DNA from: an uncultured Flavobacteriales bacterium
GTDB taxonomy: Bacteria; Bacteroidota; Bacteroidia; Flavobacteriales_D; Crocinitomicaceae
Length of the DNA stretch: 64,000 nucleotides
Assembly: GCA_913054135.1 (NCBI GenBank)
Contig: CAJXJK010000012.1
Location: forward strand, 1 to 64,000
Direction: 5' to 3'
Shown here: positions 16,669 to 24,725 of the stretch, piece after piece
Layout: every line of letters starts with the position of its first letter
How positions within the stretch are numbered: the stretch's first letter is position 1
Notes under the pieces: model-generated
The model's database searches: none
The model's input: the letters and a program-made list of their open reading frames with translations, nothing else
Told to the model about the DNA's origin: nothing
Made by a program: the position numbers and the translations under genes

Positions 16669-18054
16669 TTATTTTCTGTTATAATATAATATCCAAGTTT
16701 CTTCATCTGGCAATTGATTCGCTTTATAAGAGGCATATGCAAGTCCTTCACCTTTCTTGGTAGAGTAATAAAGCATAACGTAATAAAGATCGTTTCTTTT
16801 GTTCTTAATTATTCTAGCACTAGGAAATTTTGACTTAATTTTTCTAACCAGAGCATCTGCATTTTTCTTCTCAGCAAAAGCTCCACCAATAACATAATAG
16901 CCATTACCAGAATCATTGTTGTTTAACTCAATGAAATGATCCCCTGCATTTGTTTTAAAATCATTGTTATCATCAATCGGCGTTTCAACATTATCTCCTT
17001 TTGGCCATTTAGCCAAAGAGTCTTCTAAAATTTGATTGGTATCGTTTAAATTAGAGATGTCATCATTTTGATTTGAGATCACTCTTCTCAAGCTATCTTC
17101 TCTAGCTTGATTAGCTGCCATTAATGAATCCATTAACGCTCCGTCTTGAACTTCTTCAACTTTCGAAGGAATAGAATACCTCAACATTAACTCGGCATTA
17201 GGAGCATTATTAAATGTTGCTAATGAATTAATTTGGAAATCGTACGCTACTCCAACTTTTAAATTCTTGATAGCATTGACTCCTACATTAATACCAACAG
17301 CATATCCGCTTTTATACATCCCTCCTACCCAGAAATATTTTTCCATTTCAAAGTAGAGTCCTCCATTGTATTGAAATGGAGCACCAGGAGTAAAATTCAC
17401 CAAAAGCTCTGGTCTCAGAACAATATTTTTATCAGCATTCAATCTCCATTCGTATCCTAAATTTCCGATTATTTGACGTTCAAGAGTATAATAAGAAGTT
17501 GTCATGTCACCATAAACTAATTTAGAACCCAGAACTTGAGGAACTGATACACCAAATTTCAAACCTGCCCAATACAAATTCAGACCTACGTTCAAATCAA
17601 ACATAGTTCTTCGAGCCTTTCCTGTATTGGTCAATATTGGATCATTAATATCTCCAACTAGAGCATTCGAAAAATCTAAGCGATTGTCAACAACCCCTAA
17701 ACCAGCCCCAGCAGCCAAAAATGCATTCTCGCCTAATTGAACTCTATAAGAGTATAATAAGTTTGCTTGAAGCTTACTTGTAATCCCAACAAAATCATTG
17801 TACAAGTTAATTCCCAATCCGTGCTTATCTTTCAAGAGAAACCCCATTGAAAGATTATTTGCATTAAATCCTTCTCCATAGTTCCCCCATTTTTGATTTC
17901 TAATCAAAGAAATATCCACGCCTTTTTCGAAGCCCACATAAGAAGGGTTATATATCCTTGGTGTAAGATGGTATTGATTATACATGGCGATTTGCTGCGC
18001 CATTGAATTAATACCGATAAACAGAAAGGCTAATAAAAGTAATTTCTTATTCAT
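16669..18054 (-). CDS. PorP/SprF family T9SS membrane protein with C-terminal SPOR-like domain
   Basis: A 461-aa outer-membrane protein of the PorP/SprF family. It has a signal peptide (to about residue 19, INSMAQ), the typical start QQIAMYNQYHLTPRIYNPSYVG, and a beta-barrel-like region to about residue 300. SprF-type proteins are needed for secretion or anchoring of CHU_C-type (type B) T9SS cargo. A linker (about 300-380) follows, with a short helical part (SLMAANQAREDSLRRVISNQ). A SPOR-like domain (about 383-461; GYYVIGGAFAEKKNADALV...YYVMLYYSTKKGE) ends the protein and may bind peptidoglycan. The start overlaps the stop of the upstream CHU_C gene by 8 bp, so the two are translationally coupled. 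Confidence 0.9.
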   Translation of the reverse strand: MNKKLLLLAFLFIGINSMAQQIAMYNQYHLTPRIYNPSYVGFEKGVDISLIRNQKWGNYGEGFNANNLSMGFLLKDKHGLGINLYNDFVGITSKLQANLLYSYRVQLGENAFLAAGAGLGVVDNRLDFSNALVGDINDPILTNTGKARRTMFDLNVGLNLYWAGLKFGVSVPQVLGSKLVYGDMTTSYYTLERQIIGNLGYEWRLNADKNIVLRPELLVNFTPGAPFQYNGGLYFEMEKYFWVGGMYKSGYAVGINVGVNAIKNLKVGVAYDFQINSLATFNNAPNAELMLRYSIPSKVEEVQDGALMDSLMAANQAREDSLRRVISNQNDDISNLNDTNQILEDSLAKWPKGDNVETPIDDNNDFKTNAGDHFIELNNNDSGNGYYVIGGAFAEKKNADALVRKIKSKFPSARIIKNKRNDLYYVMLYYSTKKGEGLAYASYKANQLPDEETWILYYNRK

Positions 18055-19753
18055 TTCCAGTGATTGTTACGTTACCTTGAATTGGATCAGGATAGAGTGG
18101 ATCATTTAATCTGATAACATAATAATATGTTCCATCAGGTAATTGACTTCCGTTATAGGTTCCATCCCATTGGTTGTTATAAGGAGCATACTCATTAATC
18201 AGTTGCCCATAGATATTAAAAATCGAAACTTCATTATCAACAAAACCTTCAATATTAGCTATCACCCAATTGTCATTAAATCCGTCAGCATTTGGTGTGA
18301 ATAGATTTGGAATAATCAAGTCTGTCAAATCAGGTGCCACAGTTATGAGGGCAACTGAAGTATCAATACAACCATTTATATCGGTAATTTGAACATAATA
18401 AGTCGTATTCACATCAGGATTGACCGTGGGATTTTGAAGGTTAGGGTCATCCATAAAATCATCAGGATACCAAAAGTAATCTGTTCCGCCAGTTGCATAA
18501 AGCTGTACAGCATCTCCCTCAGTAATCGTAGTATCTGGACCAGCATCCAAGAACAAAGGAAGAACATCCATTATATGAGGAACAGTCCATTCAGAAGGAC
18601 AAGCCCCTAAAGCTACCTCAGCAGAAAAGTAAATAGTTCCGCCACTCAAGTTAGAATACTCATATATCGAATCAGTATCAATTGTTGGAAGCCAAGTCGC
18701 TCCGCTATCCAAAGAATACCACCACGCAAAAGTATCTCCTGTAAAACCAACAACCTGAAGAGATGAATCATTAACCTCATTACAAACAACTGTTTCACCT
18801 ACCACTGAACCTGCAACAGATCCAGGGATGAGAGTTAATGTTATCGGGCCAGCAGTATCTGCCGGACAATAATCTGTGGCGACAATGACTTGAAACATAG
18901 TAGTGTCAGTAAAATTGGAAAAAGAAAGTGTATCATTTATATTCCCGGTTGGACTCCAAGTCGTGCCATTATCGGTTGAAATAATCCAATTCTGTATCGT
19001 CCCATTGAAGCCTGTCACCGCGATATCTCCGGAATTTCCATTATCACAAATATCAAAATCTGCCGGAAGCACTCCCGCATCTGAAGGCCCATCAATGTAC
19101 ATGGTATATGTCCAACTTGTATCATTAGGACAGAGGCCAAAGGTGGAGGCCACAACAACTTGAAATTGCGTTTCATTTGTCAAATCAGTATAAGCTAGAG
19201 TATCGTCAAAACCTGGCACAGGTACGCCCGTCCATGTTGTACCAGCATCAGTACTTATCAGCCACTCGACGGCATTCAAAGTGTGACCTGTCACTTCAAT
19301 GTTTCCAGAATTATTTCCATAACAAACAGTATCAGCTCCGGATAAAGTCCCAGTAATCGGTGGACAATCTGATTCAACTACATAATTCACAGTATCGTTG
19401 AAGATGTTAGGATCTGTTGGGTCATAAACCCAAATTTTGAGGTCATGCGCTTGGCAGGCCGAAAAATCATCATCAATTGGAAATGAATAGATGAACGTAA
19501 CACTTGGTCCAAGTAAAGCAATTGGTACAGACTCTATGACAGGAGCGCCAGCATTTAGAATGTAGCCAACCTCTAAGGTTCCGGCATAAGGAGAAGACCC
19601 AACGTTGACTATTGTGGCCGTAATCGTTTCAGTCCCTAACTGACATCCGTCATTAGGAGAATCTAAACTTGGATTAATTGTTAAATCGAATTGAGCGTAT
19701 GAACCAATCGAAAGACCAATCAATCCTATGAATAATGTAAGTTTTTTTATCAT
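18047..19753 (-). CDS. Secreted CHU_C (gliding-type) T9SS protein
   Basis: A 568-aa protein from the ATG at 19753, with a signal peptide (cleavage near IGSYAQ, residue 20). Next comes a CARDB/Ig-like region (about 25-125). Three related units of about 90 aa follow (each with a VxGxxxxxxxWxxSxDxGxTW core, about 130-400), then an Ig/PKD-like domain (about 400-475; LDAGPDTTITEGDAVQLYATGG). A CHU_C type B sorting domain ends the protein (about 480-568; IPNLFTPNADGFNDNWVI...VSIFNIYGQLI). It is coupled by an 8-bp overlap to the PorP/SprF gene, the usual pairing of cargo with its PorP-like partner. Confidence 0.9.
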   Translation of the reverse strand: MIKKLTLFIGLIGLSIGSYAQFDLTINPSLDSPNDGCQLGTETITATIVNVGSSPYAGTLEVGYILNAGAPVIESVPIALLGPSVTFIYSFPIDDDFSACQAHDLKIWVYDPTDPNIFNDTVNYVVESDCPPITGTLSGADTVCYGNNSGNIEVTGHTLNAVEWLISTDAGTTWTGVPVPGFDDTLAYTDLTNETQFQVVVASTFGLCPNDTSWTYTMYIDGPSDAGVLPADFDICDNGNSGDIAVTGFNGTIQNWIISTDNGTTWSPTGNINDTLSFSNFTDTTMFQVIVATDYCPADTAGPITLTLIPGSVAGSVVGETVVCNEVNDSSLQVVGFTGDTFAWWYSLDSGATWLPTIDTDSIYEYSNLSGGTIYFSAEVALGACPSEWTVPHIMDVLPLFLDAGPDTTITEGDAVQLYATGGTDYFWYPDDFMDDPNLQNPTVNPDVNTTYYVQITDINGCIDTSVALITVAPDLTDLIIPNLFTPNADGFNDNWVIANIEGFVDNEVSIFNIYGQLINEYAPYNNQWDGTYNGSQLPDGTYYYVIRLNDPLYPDPIQGNVTITGNE

Positions 19754-19778
19754 AACTGTACAGATGAAGTTATTCGAC

Positions 19779-19786
19779 CAAAGATA
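19779..19786 (-). promoter_or_regulatory. TAnnTTTG promoter core of the CHU_C/PorP operon
   Basis: Minus strand TATCTTTG, 25 nt before the ATG at 19753. It supports this start over a longer reading frame that begins at 19840. Confidence 0.6.
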
Positions 19787-20005
19787 GTTTTTCTGAAGAC
19801 GAATTCCAAGTACCAAAGTTGCCCAAGCGGACCGAACCAAAATACGCCCCTTTAAAAAAGGCCTAAACCTTTGCTAAAACGTATGAGGAATGGGGGATAC
19901 GGGTCGTTTCAAGATTATGATTATTTTGTTAAATACCTAACACAAAAAGATAAAATAGTTTCGCCTGCTCTCAAAAGACATTTAACGGATGAACTGATTT
20001 AATTT

Positions 20006-20013
20006 TAACTTTG
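20006..20013 (+). promoter_or_regulatory. TAnnTTTG promoter core of purK
   Basis: TAACTTTG, with only 8 nt between its G and the purK ATG. The message would be almost leaderless. Confidence 0.55.
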
Positions 20014-20021
20014 TCAGAATT

Positions 20022-21155
20022 ATGAGCGGATCAAAATTTGACAAAAAAGTTGGTTTTTTAGGAGGCGGACAGCTGGGAAGAATGGCACTTCAAGAAGCTA
20101 TGAATTTCAATCTTGATATTAGTTTTCTGGATAGCGATAACTCTCCTTGTCAAAACAATTCTCAAAACTTTGTAGTTGGTAATATCGGGTCGTTTGAAGA
20201 CGTTATTGAATTTGGAAAAGACAAGGATATCTTGACCATTGAAATTGAAAATGTAGACACAAAAGCTTTAAAAAATCTTGAAGAAAAAGGGATAAAAGTT
20301 TACCCTCAATCAAGGGTAATTGAATTGATTCAGGACAAGGGTTTGCAAAAAGATTTTTACACTCAAAATAACATCCCTACAGCACCTTATAAATTCCACT
20401 CTAAAGGAGATGGAATTGGCGAATTTTCTTTCCCTTTTATTCACAAACTGAGAAGAGGAGGGTATGATGGAAAAGGAGTTCAATTTATTAAGAATGAAGA
20501 GGACTTCAGGGCGTCTTTTTCTGAAGACTCTATTATTGAAAAATGCATAGCCTTTAAGAAAGAATTATCTGTTATTGTAGCAAGAAATGAAGATGGTAAA
20601 ACAGCCGTTTTCCCAATAGTAGAGCAAGAATTCAACTCAGAAGCCAACTTGGTGGAGTTTTTATTCAGTCCTGCAGATGTGAGCCCAGAAATTGCAGAAT
20701 CTGCCGAGAAAATCGCCATAAATATTATTGAAAAACTCGACATGGTAGGAATACTTGCCGTTGAACTTTTTCTTGATGAAAATGATGAATTATTAGTGAA
20801 CGAAGTAGCCCCTAGAACTCACAATAGTGGTCATCAAACAATTGAAGGAAATTACACCAGTCAATTTGAGCAACATTTGAGAGCAATTTTGAATTTACCA
20901 TTAGGTAGTACAGACCAAATTCAACCGGCGGTTATGATCAACCTTTTAGGTGCTAAAGGCTATGAAGGCAATGCTAATTATATTGGTCTCGAAGAAGCAA
21001 TAAAAGAACAAGGAGTTTACCCTCATTTATACGGTAAAACAATGACAAAACCATTCAGAAAAATGGGACACGTCACGGTAATTAATAAAGATTTGGAAAA
21101 AGCAAAAGAAATCGCTTTACGCATTAAAGAGAACATCAAGATTGAAGCCCACTAG
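20022..21155 (+). CDS. purK: N5-carboxyaminoimidazole ribonucleotide synthase
   Basis: ATP-grasp enzyme of purine synthesis that carboxylates AIR to N5-CAIR using ATP and bicarbonate. The 377-aa product has the N-terminal GFLGGGQLGRMA motif (about residues 11-22), the ATP-grasp core with KLRRGGYDGKG and the late segment NEVAPRTHNSGHQTIEG typical of PurK. It is full length. The final 14 bp overlap the start of an acyltransferase gene, and purE follows that gene, so the two halves of the PurK/PurE step are separated by one unrelated gene. Confidence 0.97.
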   Translation: MSGSKFDKKVGFLGGGQLGRMALQEAMNFNLDISFLDSDNSPCQNNSQNFVVGNIGSFEDVIEFGKDKDILTIEIENVDTKALKNLEEKGIKVYPQSRVIELIQDKGLQKDFYTQNNIPTAPYKFHSKGDGIGEFSFPFIHKLRRGGYDGKGVQFIKNEEDFRASFSEDSIIEKCIAFKKELSVIVARNEDGKTAVFPIVEQEFNSEANLVEFLFSPADVSPEIAESAEKIAINIIEKLDMVGILAVELFLDENDELLVNEVAPRTHNSGHQTIEGNYTSQFEQHLRAILNLPLGSTDQIQPAVMINLLGAKGYEGNANYIGLEEAIKEQGVYPHLYGKTMTKPFRKMGHVTVINKDLEKAKEIALRIKENIKIEAH

Positions 21156-22113
21156 ACCACATCTAAACCAGATTGAGTCGCTACGTGCGCTTGCGGCATT
21201 TACTGTGGCCATATTCCATTTTTCAGCTTATTTTTATTGGTCAGATTCTGCTGTAGAAAACTTTAAACTAGGAGCACAAGGGGTTGAACTCTTCTATTTC
21301 ATCTCAGGCTTTATTATCACCTACTCACTATTTCACTCAACTTACTCAATAAAAGATTATTTTAAATACTTAGGCAAGCGCTTCTCTAGACTAATGCCTC
21401 CTTACATTGTAACAATTGTTCTGATTCAAATAATCGGAATCCTATTTTGTATGTTTCTGTGGGGATGTGAACATGATGTTAACTTCAGACAAATTGTGAT
21501 CAACATCTTTTTTCTGGCAGACGCTTTCCCAACCTATGATTGGATAAATCCAATTTTTGCAACCCTAGAGGTTGAGGTGCAATTTTACCTTATCATAGCA
21601 ATTATCTTCCCGCTATTTAAAATAAACCAATGGTTTATCGTTCTTTTTGGCCTAGCATTAATAGTCCCTGGTATATTCTATAATGAATTTGATACCGTTT
21701 TTTATAACGCATCTTACTTTTGTTCAGGAATAGCTCTATTTCACATCTATCAAAAAACATCACTACCAGCAAGTTATACCTTGCTCACCGTTTCTTTAAT
21801 TACAATTTTTCAGTTTTACCAATGGTATGATCTGCTCCCTATCCTTGTAGGAATAGCTTTTATTTTAATTATTCCTTCTCAAACAAAGTTTCTTTCGCTT
21901 AGCGGCAAAATCTCCTACTCTTATTATTTGATTCATGGGATAGCAGGTGGCTGGTTTCTATTTTTCACCAAAGATTCTGTCTTTGCAATATCGAACCCTT
22001 GGCTCATGATACTTTTTGCCATGATAATTAGCTGGATTGCTGCCTTTGGACTTTACTGGCTGGTTGAAAGACCGTCAATGAAAATTTCACGCCGTATCAA
22101 ATACAGTAAATAA
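21142..22113 (+). CDS. Acyltransferase family 3 membrane protein
   Basis: A 323-aa integral membrane acyltransferase of the OafA/YrhL type (Acyl_transf_3). The N-terminal motif [18 protein letters not shown] holds the conserved Arg and His, and about ten hydrophobic segments follow. It ends with a WLVERPSMK-type tail as in the family. There is no SGNH domain. Members O-acylate surface sugars. The start is a TTG at 21142 inside the purK end (14-bp overlap); no in-frame ATG lies early enough to keep the motif. Placement between purK and purE suggests cotranscription, not a shared pathway. Confidence 0.87.
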   Translation: MKPTRPHLNQIESLRALAAFTVAIFHFSAYFYWSDSAVENFKLGAQGVELFYFISGFIITYSLFHSTYSIKDYFKYLGKRFSRLMPPYIVTIVLIQIIGILFCMFLWGCEHDVNFRQIVINIFFLADAFPTYDWINPIFATLEVEVQFYLIIAIIFPLFKINQWFIVLFGLALIVPGIFYNEFDTVFYNASYFCSGIALFHIYQKTSLPASYTLLTVSLITIFQFYQWYDLLPILVGIAFILIIPSQTKFLSLSGKISYSYYLIHGIAGGWFLFFTKDSVFAISNPWLMILFAMIISWIAAFGLYWLVERPSMKISRRIKYSK

Positions 22114-22116
22114 TTT

Positions 22117-22124
22117 TAACTTTG
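22117..22124 (+). promoter_or_regulatory. TAnnTTTG promoter core of purE
   Basis: TAACTTTG ending 15 nt before the purE ATG at 22140. It is identical to the purK element, so purE can be transcribed separately from the acyltransferase gene and coordinated with purK. Confidence 0.6.
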
Positions 22125-22139
22125 ACTAAAAACAATTGC

Positions 22140-22619
22140 ATGGCACAAGTAGGAATCATCATGGGGTCAAAATCTGATCTTCCAGTAATGCAGGAAGCTG
22201 CAGACATCTTGAAATCATTAGGAATCGATTACGAATTGGATGTGGTTTCTGCTCACCGAACTCCAGAAATCATGTTTGACTATGCCAAAAGCGCTAAATC
22301 AAGAGGATTAAAAGTAATTATTGCTGGAGCAGGAGGAGCCGCTCACTTACCAGGAATGACGGCTTCTTTAACTGCACTGCCAGTTATTGGAGTACCTATC
22401 AAATCTTCAAACTCAATTGATGGATGGGATTCTGTACTTTCAATCCTTCAAATGCCTGGAGGGATTCCAGTGGCAACTGTCGCTTTGAACGGAGCTAAAA
22501 ATGCTGGTATTCTGGCCGCAAGTATCATTGGCTCTTCAGATGATCAAGTTTATTCTAAAGTCTCTGAGTACAAGGAATCATTGAAAGCCAAAGTGATAGA
22601 GTCAGCAAAAACTATCTAA
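22140..22619 (+). CDS. purE: 5-(carboxyamino)imidazole ribonucleotide mutase
   Basis: Class I PurE, which moves the carboxylate of N5-CAIR to give CAIR in purine synthesis. The 159-aa product from the ATG at 22140 ([17 protein letters not shown]) shows the GSKSDLPVM phosphate-binding motif, SAHRTPE (about 40-46) and [12 protein letters not shown] (about 68-79). A TTG six codons upstream is in frame but overlaps the promoter element and is unlikely. It acts directly after PurK. Confidence 0.97.
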   Translation: MAQVGIIMGSKSDLPVMQEAADILKSLGIDYELDVVSAHRTPEIMFDYAKSAKSRGLKVIIAGAGGAAHLPGMTASLTALPVIGVPIKSSNSIDGWDSVLSILQMPGGIPVATVALNGAKNAGILAASIIGSSDDQVYSKVSEYKESLKAKVIESAKTI

Positions 22620-22634
22620 AGAATCGATCTAAAT

Positions 22635-22666
22635 GTTGCAACATTAATTGTTGCAACTTATATTTG
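22635..22666 (+). promoter_or_regulatory. Candidate MarR operator and promoter
   Basis: Two copies of the self-palindrome GTTGCAAC (22635-22642 and 22650-22657), 15 bp apart start to start, directly precede the core TATATTTG (22659-22666). The operator covers the -33 region, 28 bp before the marR ATG. Autorepression by the MarR product is the simple reading. Confidence 0.65.
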
Positions 22667-22685
22667 TATTTAATTTTATAACCCA

Positions 22686-23132
22686 ATGAGAATTGAAGAC
22701 GAAATAAAATCTACATTCAAGAGCGAGTACCATAAATTACTTGTCAATTTGAAACTGACATCAAGCAGACTTGGGGAAGGAATGCAGGTATCTATGAAAG
22801 AATTTGGACTGACCTCTACCCAGTTCAATGTTTTGAGAATATTGAGAGGCCAAAAACAAATTCCGGCAAGCGTTGGTCTGATAAAAAGCAGGATGATAGA
22901 ACGAAATTCTGACGTTAGTAGAATCATTGATAGATTATTGAAGAAAGAATTCATCATCAGGACTGAAAACAAATTAGACAGAAGACAAAAGGACGTAATT
23001 ATTTCAGACAAAGGTTTGAGAGTGCTTTCTCAGATTGACTCTAAAGAGGATCAAATAAAAGAATTAGTAGGACATCTTAGCAAAAAAGAAGTCCAACAAT
23101 TAAACGAACTTTTAGACAAATGTCGAAAATAG
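22686..23132 (+). CDS. MarR family transcriptional regulator
   Basis: A 148-aa winged-helix regulator of the MarR family. The helix-turn-helix (GLTSTQFNVLRILRG, about residues 38-52, then SRIIDRLLKKEFI) and the wing (RTENKLDRRQKDVIISDKG, about 95-113) are intact. MarR proteins bind as dimers to palindromes, and two GTTGCAAC palindromes lie just upstream. The end overlaps the next gene by 13 bp, so the DUF3817 protein is a likely regulated partner. The effector is unknown. Confidence 0.92.
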   Translation: MRIEDEIKSTFKSEYHKLLVNLKLTSSRLGEGMQVSMKEFGLTSTQFNVLRILRGQKQIPASVGLIKSRMIERNSDVSRIIDRLLKKEFIIRTENKLDRRQKDVIISDKGLRVLSQIDSKEDQIKELVGHLSKKEVQQLNELLDKCRK

Positions 23133-23404
23133 GACTCTTAAGATTGGTAGGGAAACTTGAAGGAGTTTCTTACATACTTTTGCTAGGTCTTGCAATGCCT
23201 CTAAAATATTGGCTAGACATGCCCGGACTAATGTACCCTGTTGGAATGGCTCATGGCGTACTGTTCGTACTCTTTATTTTTGCTGTTTTTCTCGTTTGGA
23301 AAGAGCATAAATGGGACCTTTACACAGTATTTGTGTCCCTGCTCGTTTCACTGATTCCTTTCGGAACTTTTTGGGCAGACAAACATATCTGGGCTAAGGA
23401 TTAG
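23120..23404 (+). CDS. DUF3817 membrane protein
   Basis: A 94-aa protein with three hydrophobic segments (about residues 15-32, 40-58 and 68-84). It shows the DUF3817 pattern LRLVGKLEGVSYILLL...MPLKYWLDMP and the GMAHGVLFVLF motif. The family consists of small inner-membrane proteins of unknown function. It overlaps marR by 13 bp at its start and converges on aroQ, sharing 11 bp at its end. Confidence 0.87.
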   Translation: MSKIGLLRLVGKLEGVSYILLLGLAMPLKYWLDMPGLMYPVGMAHGVLFVLFIFAVFLVWKEHKWDLYTVFVSLLVSLIPFGTFWADKHIWAKD

Positions 23405-23816
23405 TGAAGTAGCGCAATCCTAGTCGATAAGATTCTATTCCGAAACCGCTAATACAACCAACACAAACTGGTCCTATAAGTGAATCATGTCTAAAAGATT
23501 CTCGAGCAGAAATATTAGAAATGTGAACCTCCACAACCTCTGTATCCAAGGCACTAATGGCATCTCTAATGGCAACTGAAGTGTGCGAATAACCAGCTGC
23601 GTTGAGTACGATTCCGTCAACTTCTGAACTTTGAATTTTATTAATTATTTCTCCTTCAACATTTGATTGGAAATAAGTAAGCTCGAGCTCATCAAATTCT
23701 TCTTTAAATCTCACAAAAATGTCTTCAAAACTTTCAGAACCATATATCTCTGGCTCACGTTTTCCGAGTAAATTTAGATTCGGACCATTAATGATTAAAA
23801 TTTGCTTTGCACTCAT
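23394..23816 (-). CDS. aroQ: 3-dehydroquinate dehydratase type II
   Basis: Shikimate pathway enzyme that dehydrates 3-dehydroquinate to 3-dehydroshikimate. The 140-aa product is of normal type II length and has INGPNLNLLGKREPEIYG (residues 8-25, with the catalytic Arg and Tyr), FQSNVEGEIINKI, NAAGYSHTSVAIRDA and EVHISNISARESFRH with the catalytic His. The ATG at 23816 lies 7 nt after a minus-strand TATATTTG element. It is divergent from xerD and the two starts overlap by 10 bp. Confidence 0.97.
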   Translation of the reverse strand: MSAKQILIINGPNLNLLGKREPEIYGSESFEDIFVRFKEEFDELELTYFQSNVEGEIINKIQSSEVDGIVLNAAGYSHTSVAIRDAISALDTEVVEVHISNISARESFRHDSLIGPVCVGCISGFGIESYRLGLRYFTNP

Positions 23817-24718
23817 CTTGGATCAAATATAAGAAGGATTATTCAAGTTATTTGAAAATCGAAAAATCGCTTTCAGCAAATAGTGTTGAAGCCTACCTGC
23901 GTGACTTTGATAAACTCACGCAATACCTTGAAGTCTCATCAAGCATTAAAAAACCTACAGAAATAGCACTGTCAGACTTACAGCAAATGATTCTATGGAT
24001 CAGTGAATTGGGGATTTCTGCAAGATCCCAATCGAGGATAATATCAGGCATTCGAAACTTCTTTTTTTACCTCCTTTTGGAAGATGAAATAAAGGAAGAC
24101 CCTAGCGAATTACTCGAACTACCCAAGATTGGTAAAAAACTTCCTGAAGTTCTTTCAATACAAGAAATTGATGATTTAAAAAATGCTATTGACATGTCAA
24201 AGCAAGAGGGACATAGAAACAGAGCGATAATAGAAACTCTGTACAGTTGTGGCCTACGTGTAAGCGAACTTGTAAATCTCCAAATCACTAACATATACTT
24301 TGATGAAGGTTTTGTTAGAGTTATAGGAAAAGGGAACAAAGAACGCCTGGTTCCAATAAGTCCTTCAGTAGAAAAAGAAATTAAAATCTATAGAGATCTC
24401 GTAAGAGTTCATCAAGAAATCAAAGACGGTAACGAAGACTATCTATTTTTGAACAGACGAGGCGCCAAATTGACAAGAGTTATGATATTTACTATCATTA
24501 AAAATTTGGCTGAAGAAATTGGTTTAAAAAAGAATATATCACCTCACACCTTTCGACATAGCTTCGCCACCCATTTAGTAGAGGGCGGAGCCAACTTAAG
24601 AGCCATTCAAGAAATGCTTGGGCATGAATCGATCTCAACTACTGAAATCTACACTCACCTGAGCAATGACTTCCTTAAAGATGCCATTATCTCATTTCAT
24701 CCAAGGAATAAGTCGTAA
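23807..24718 (+). CDS. xerD: Tyrosine recombinase XerD
   Basis: Site-specific tyrosine recombinase, most likely the chromosome-dimer-resolving XerD. The 303-aa product has an N-terminal SAM-like core-binding domain (about 1-90) and a catalytic domain. The residues are complete: Arg in YSCGLRVSEL, Lys in VIGKGNKERLV, HTFRHSFATHL (His-x-x-Arg), His in MLGHESISTT and the nucleophile Tyr in EIYTHL. The only usable start is the TTG at 23807, which lies inside the first codons of the divergent aroQ gene. The ribD gene follows closely. Confidence 0.93.
   Translation: MHSSWIKYKKDYSSYLKIEKSLSANSVEAYLRDFDKLTQYLEVSSSIKKPTEIALSDLQQMILWISELGISARSQSRIISGIRNFFFYLLLEDEIKEDPSELLELPKIGKKLPEVLSIQEIDDLKNAIDMSKQEGHRNRAIIETLYSCGLRVSELVNLQITNIYFDEGFVRVIGKGNKERLVPISPSVEKEIKIYRDLVRVHQEIKDGNEDYLFLNRRGAKLTRVMIFTIIKNLAEEIGLKKNISPHTFRHSFATHLVEGGANLRAIQEMLGHESISTTEIYTHLSNDFLKDAIISFHPRNKS
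23824..23831 (-). promoter_or_regulatory. TAnnTTTG promoter core of aroQ
   Basis: Minus strand TATATTTG, 7 nt before the aroQ ATG. It sits inside the fifth to ninth codons of xerD. Confidence 0.55.
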
Positions 24719-24725
24719 TTTCGCA

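Noticed and set aside
23807-24718. Tyrosine recombinase as integrase of a mobile element
   Set aside because: It matches the housekeeping XerD type in length and motifs, and neighbours are core genes. No attachment-site repeats or cargo were seen.
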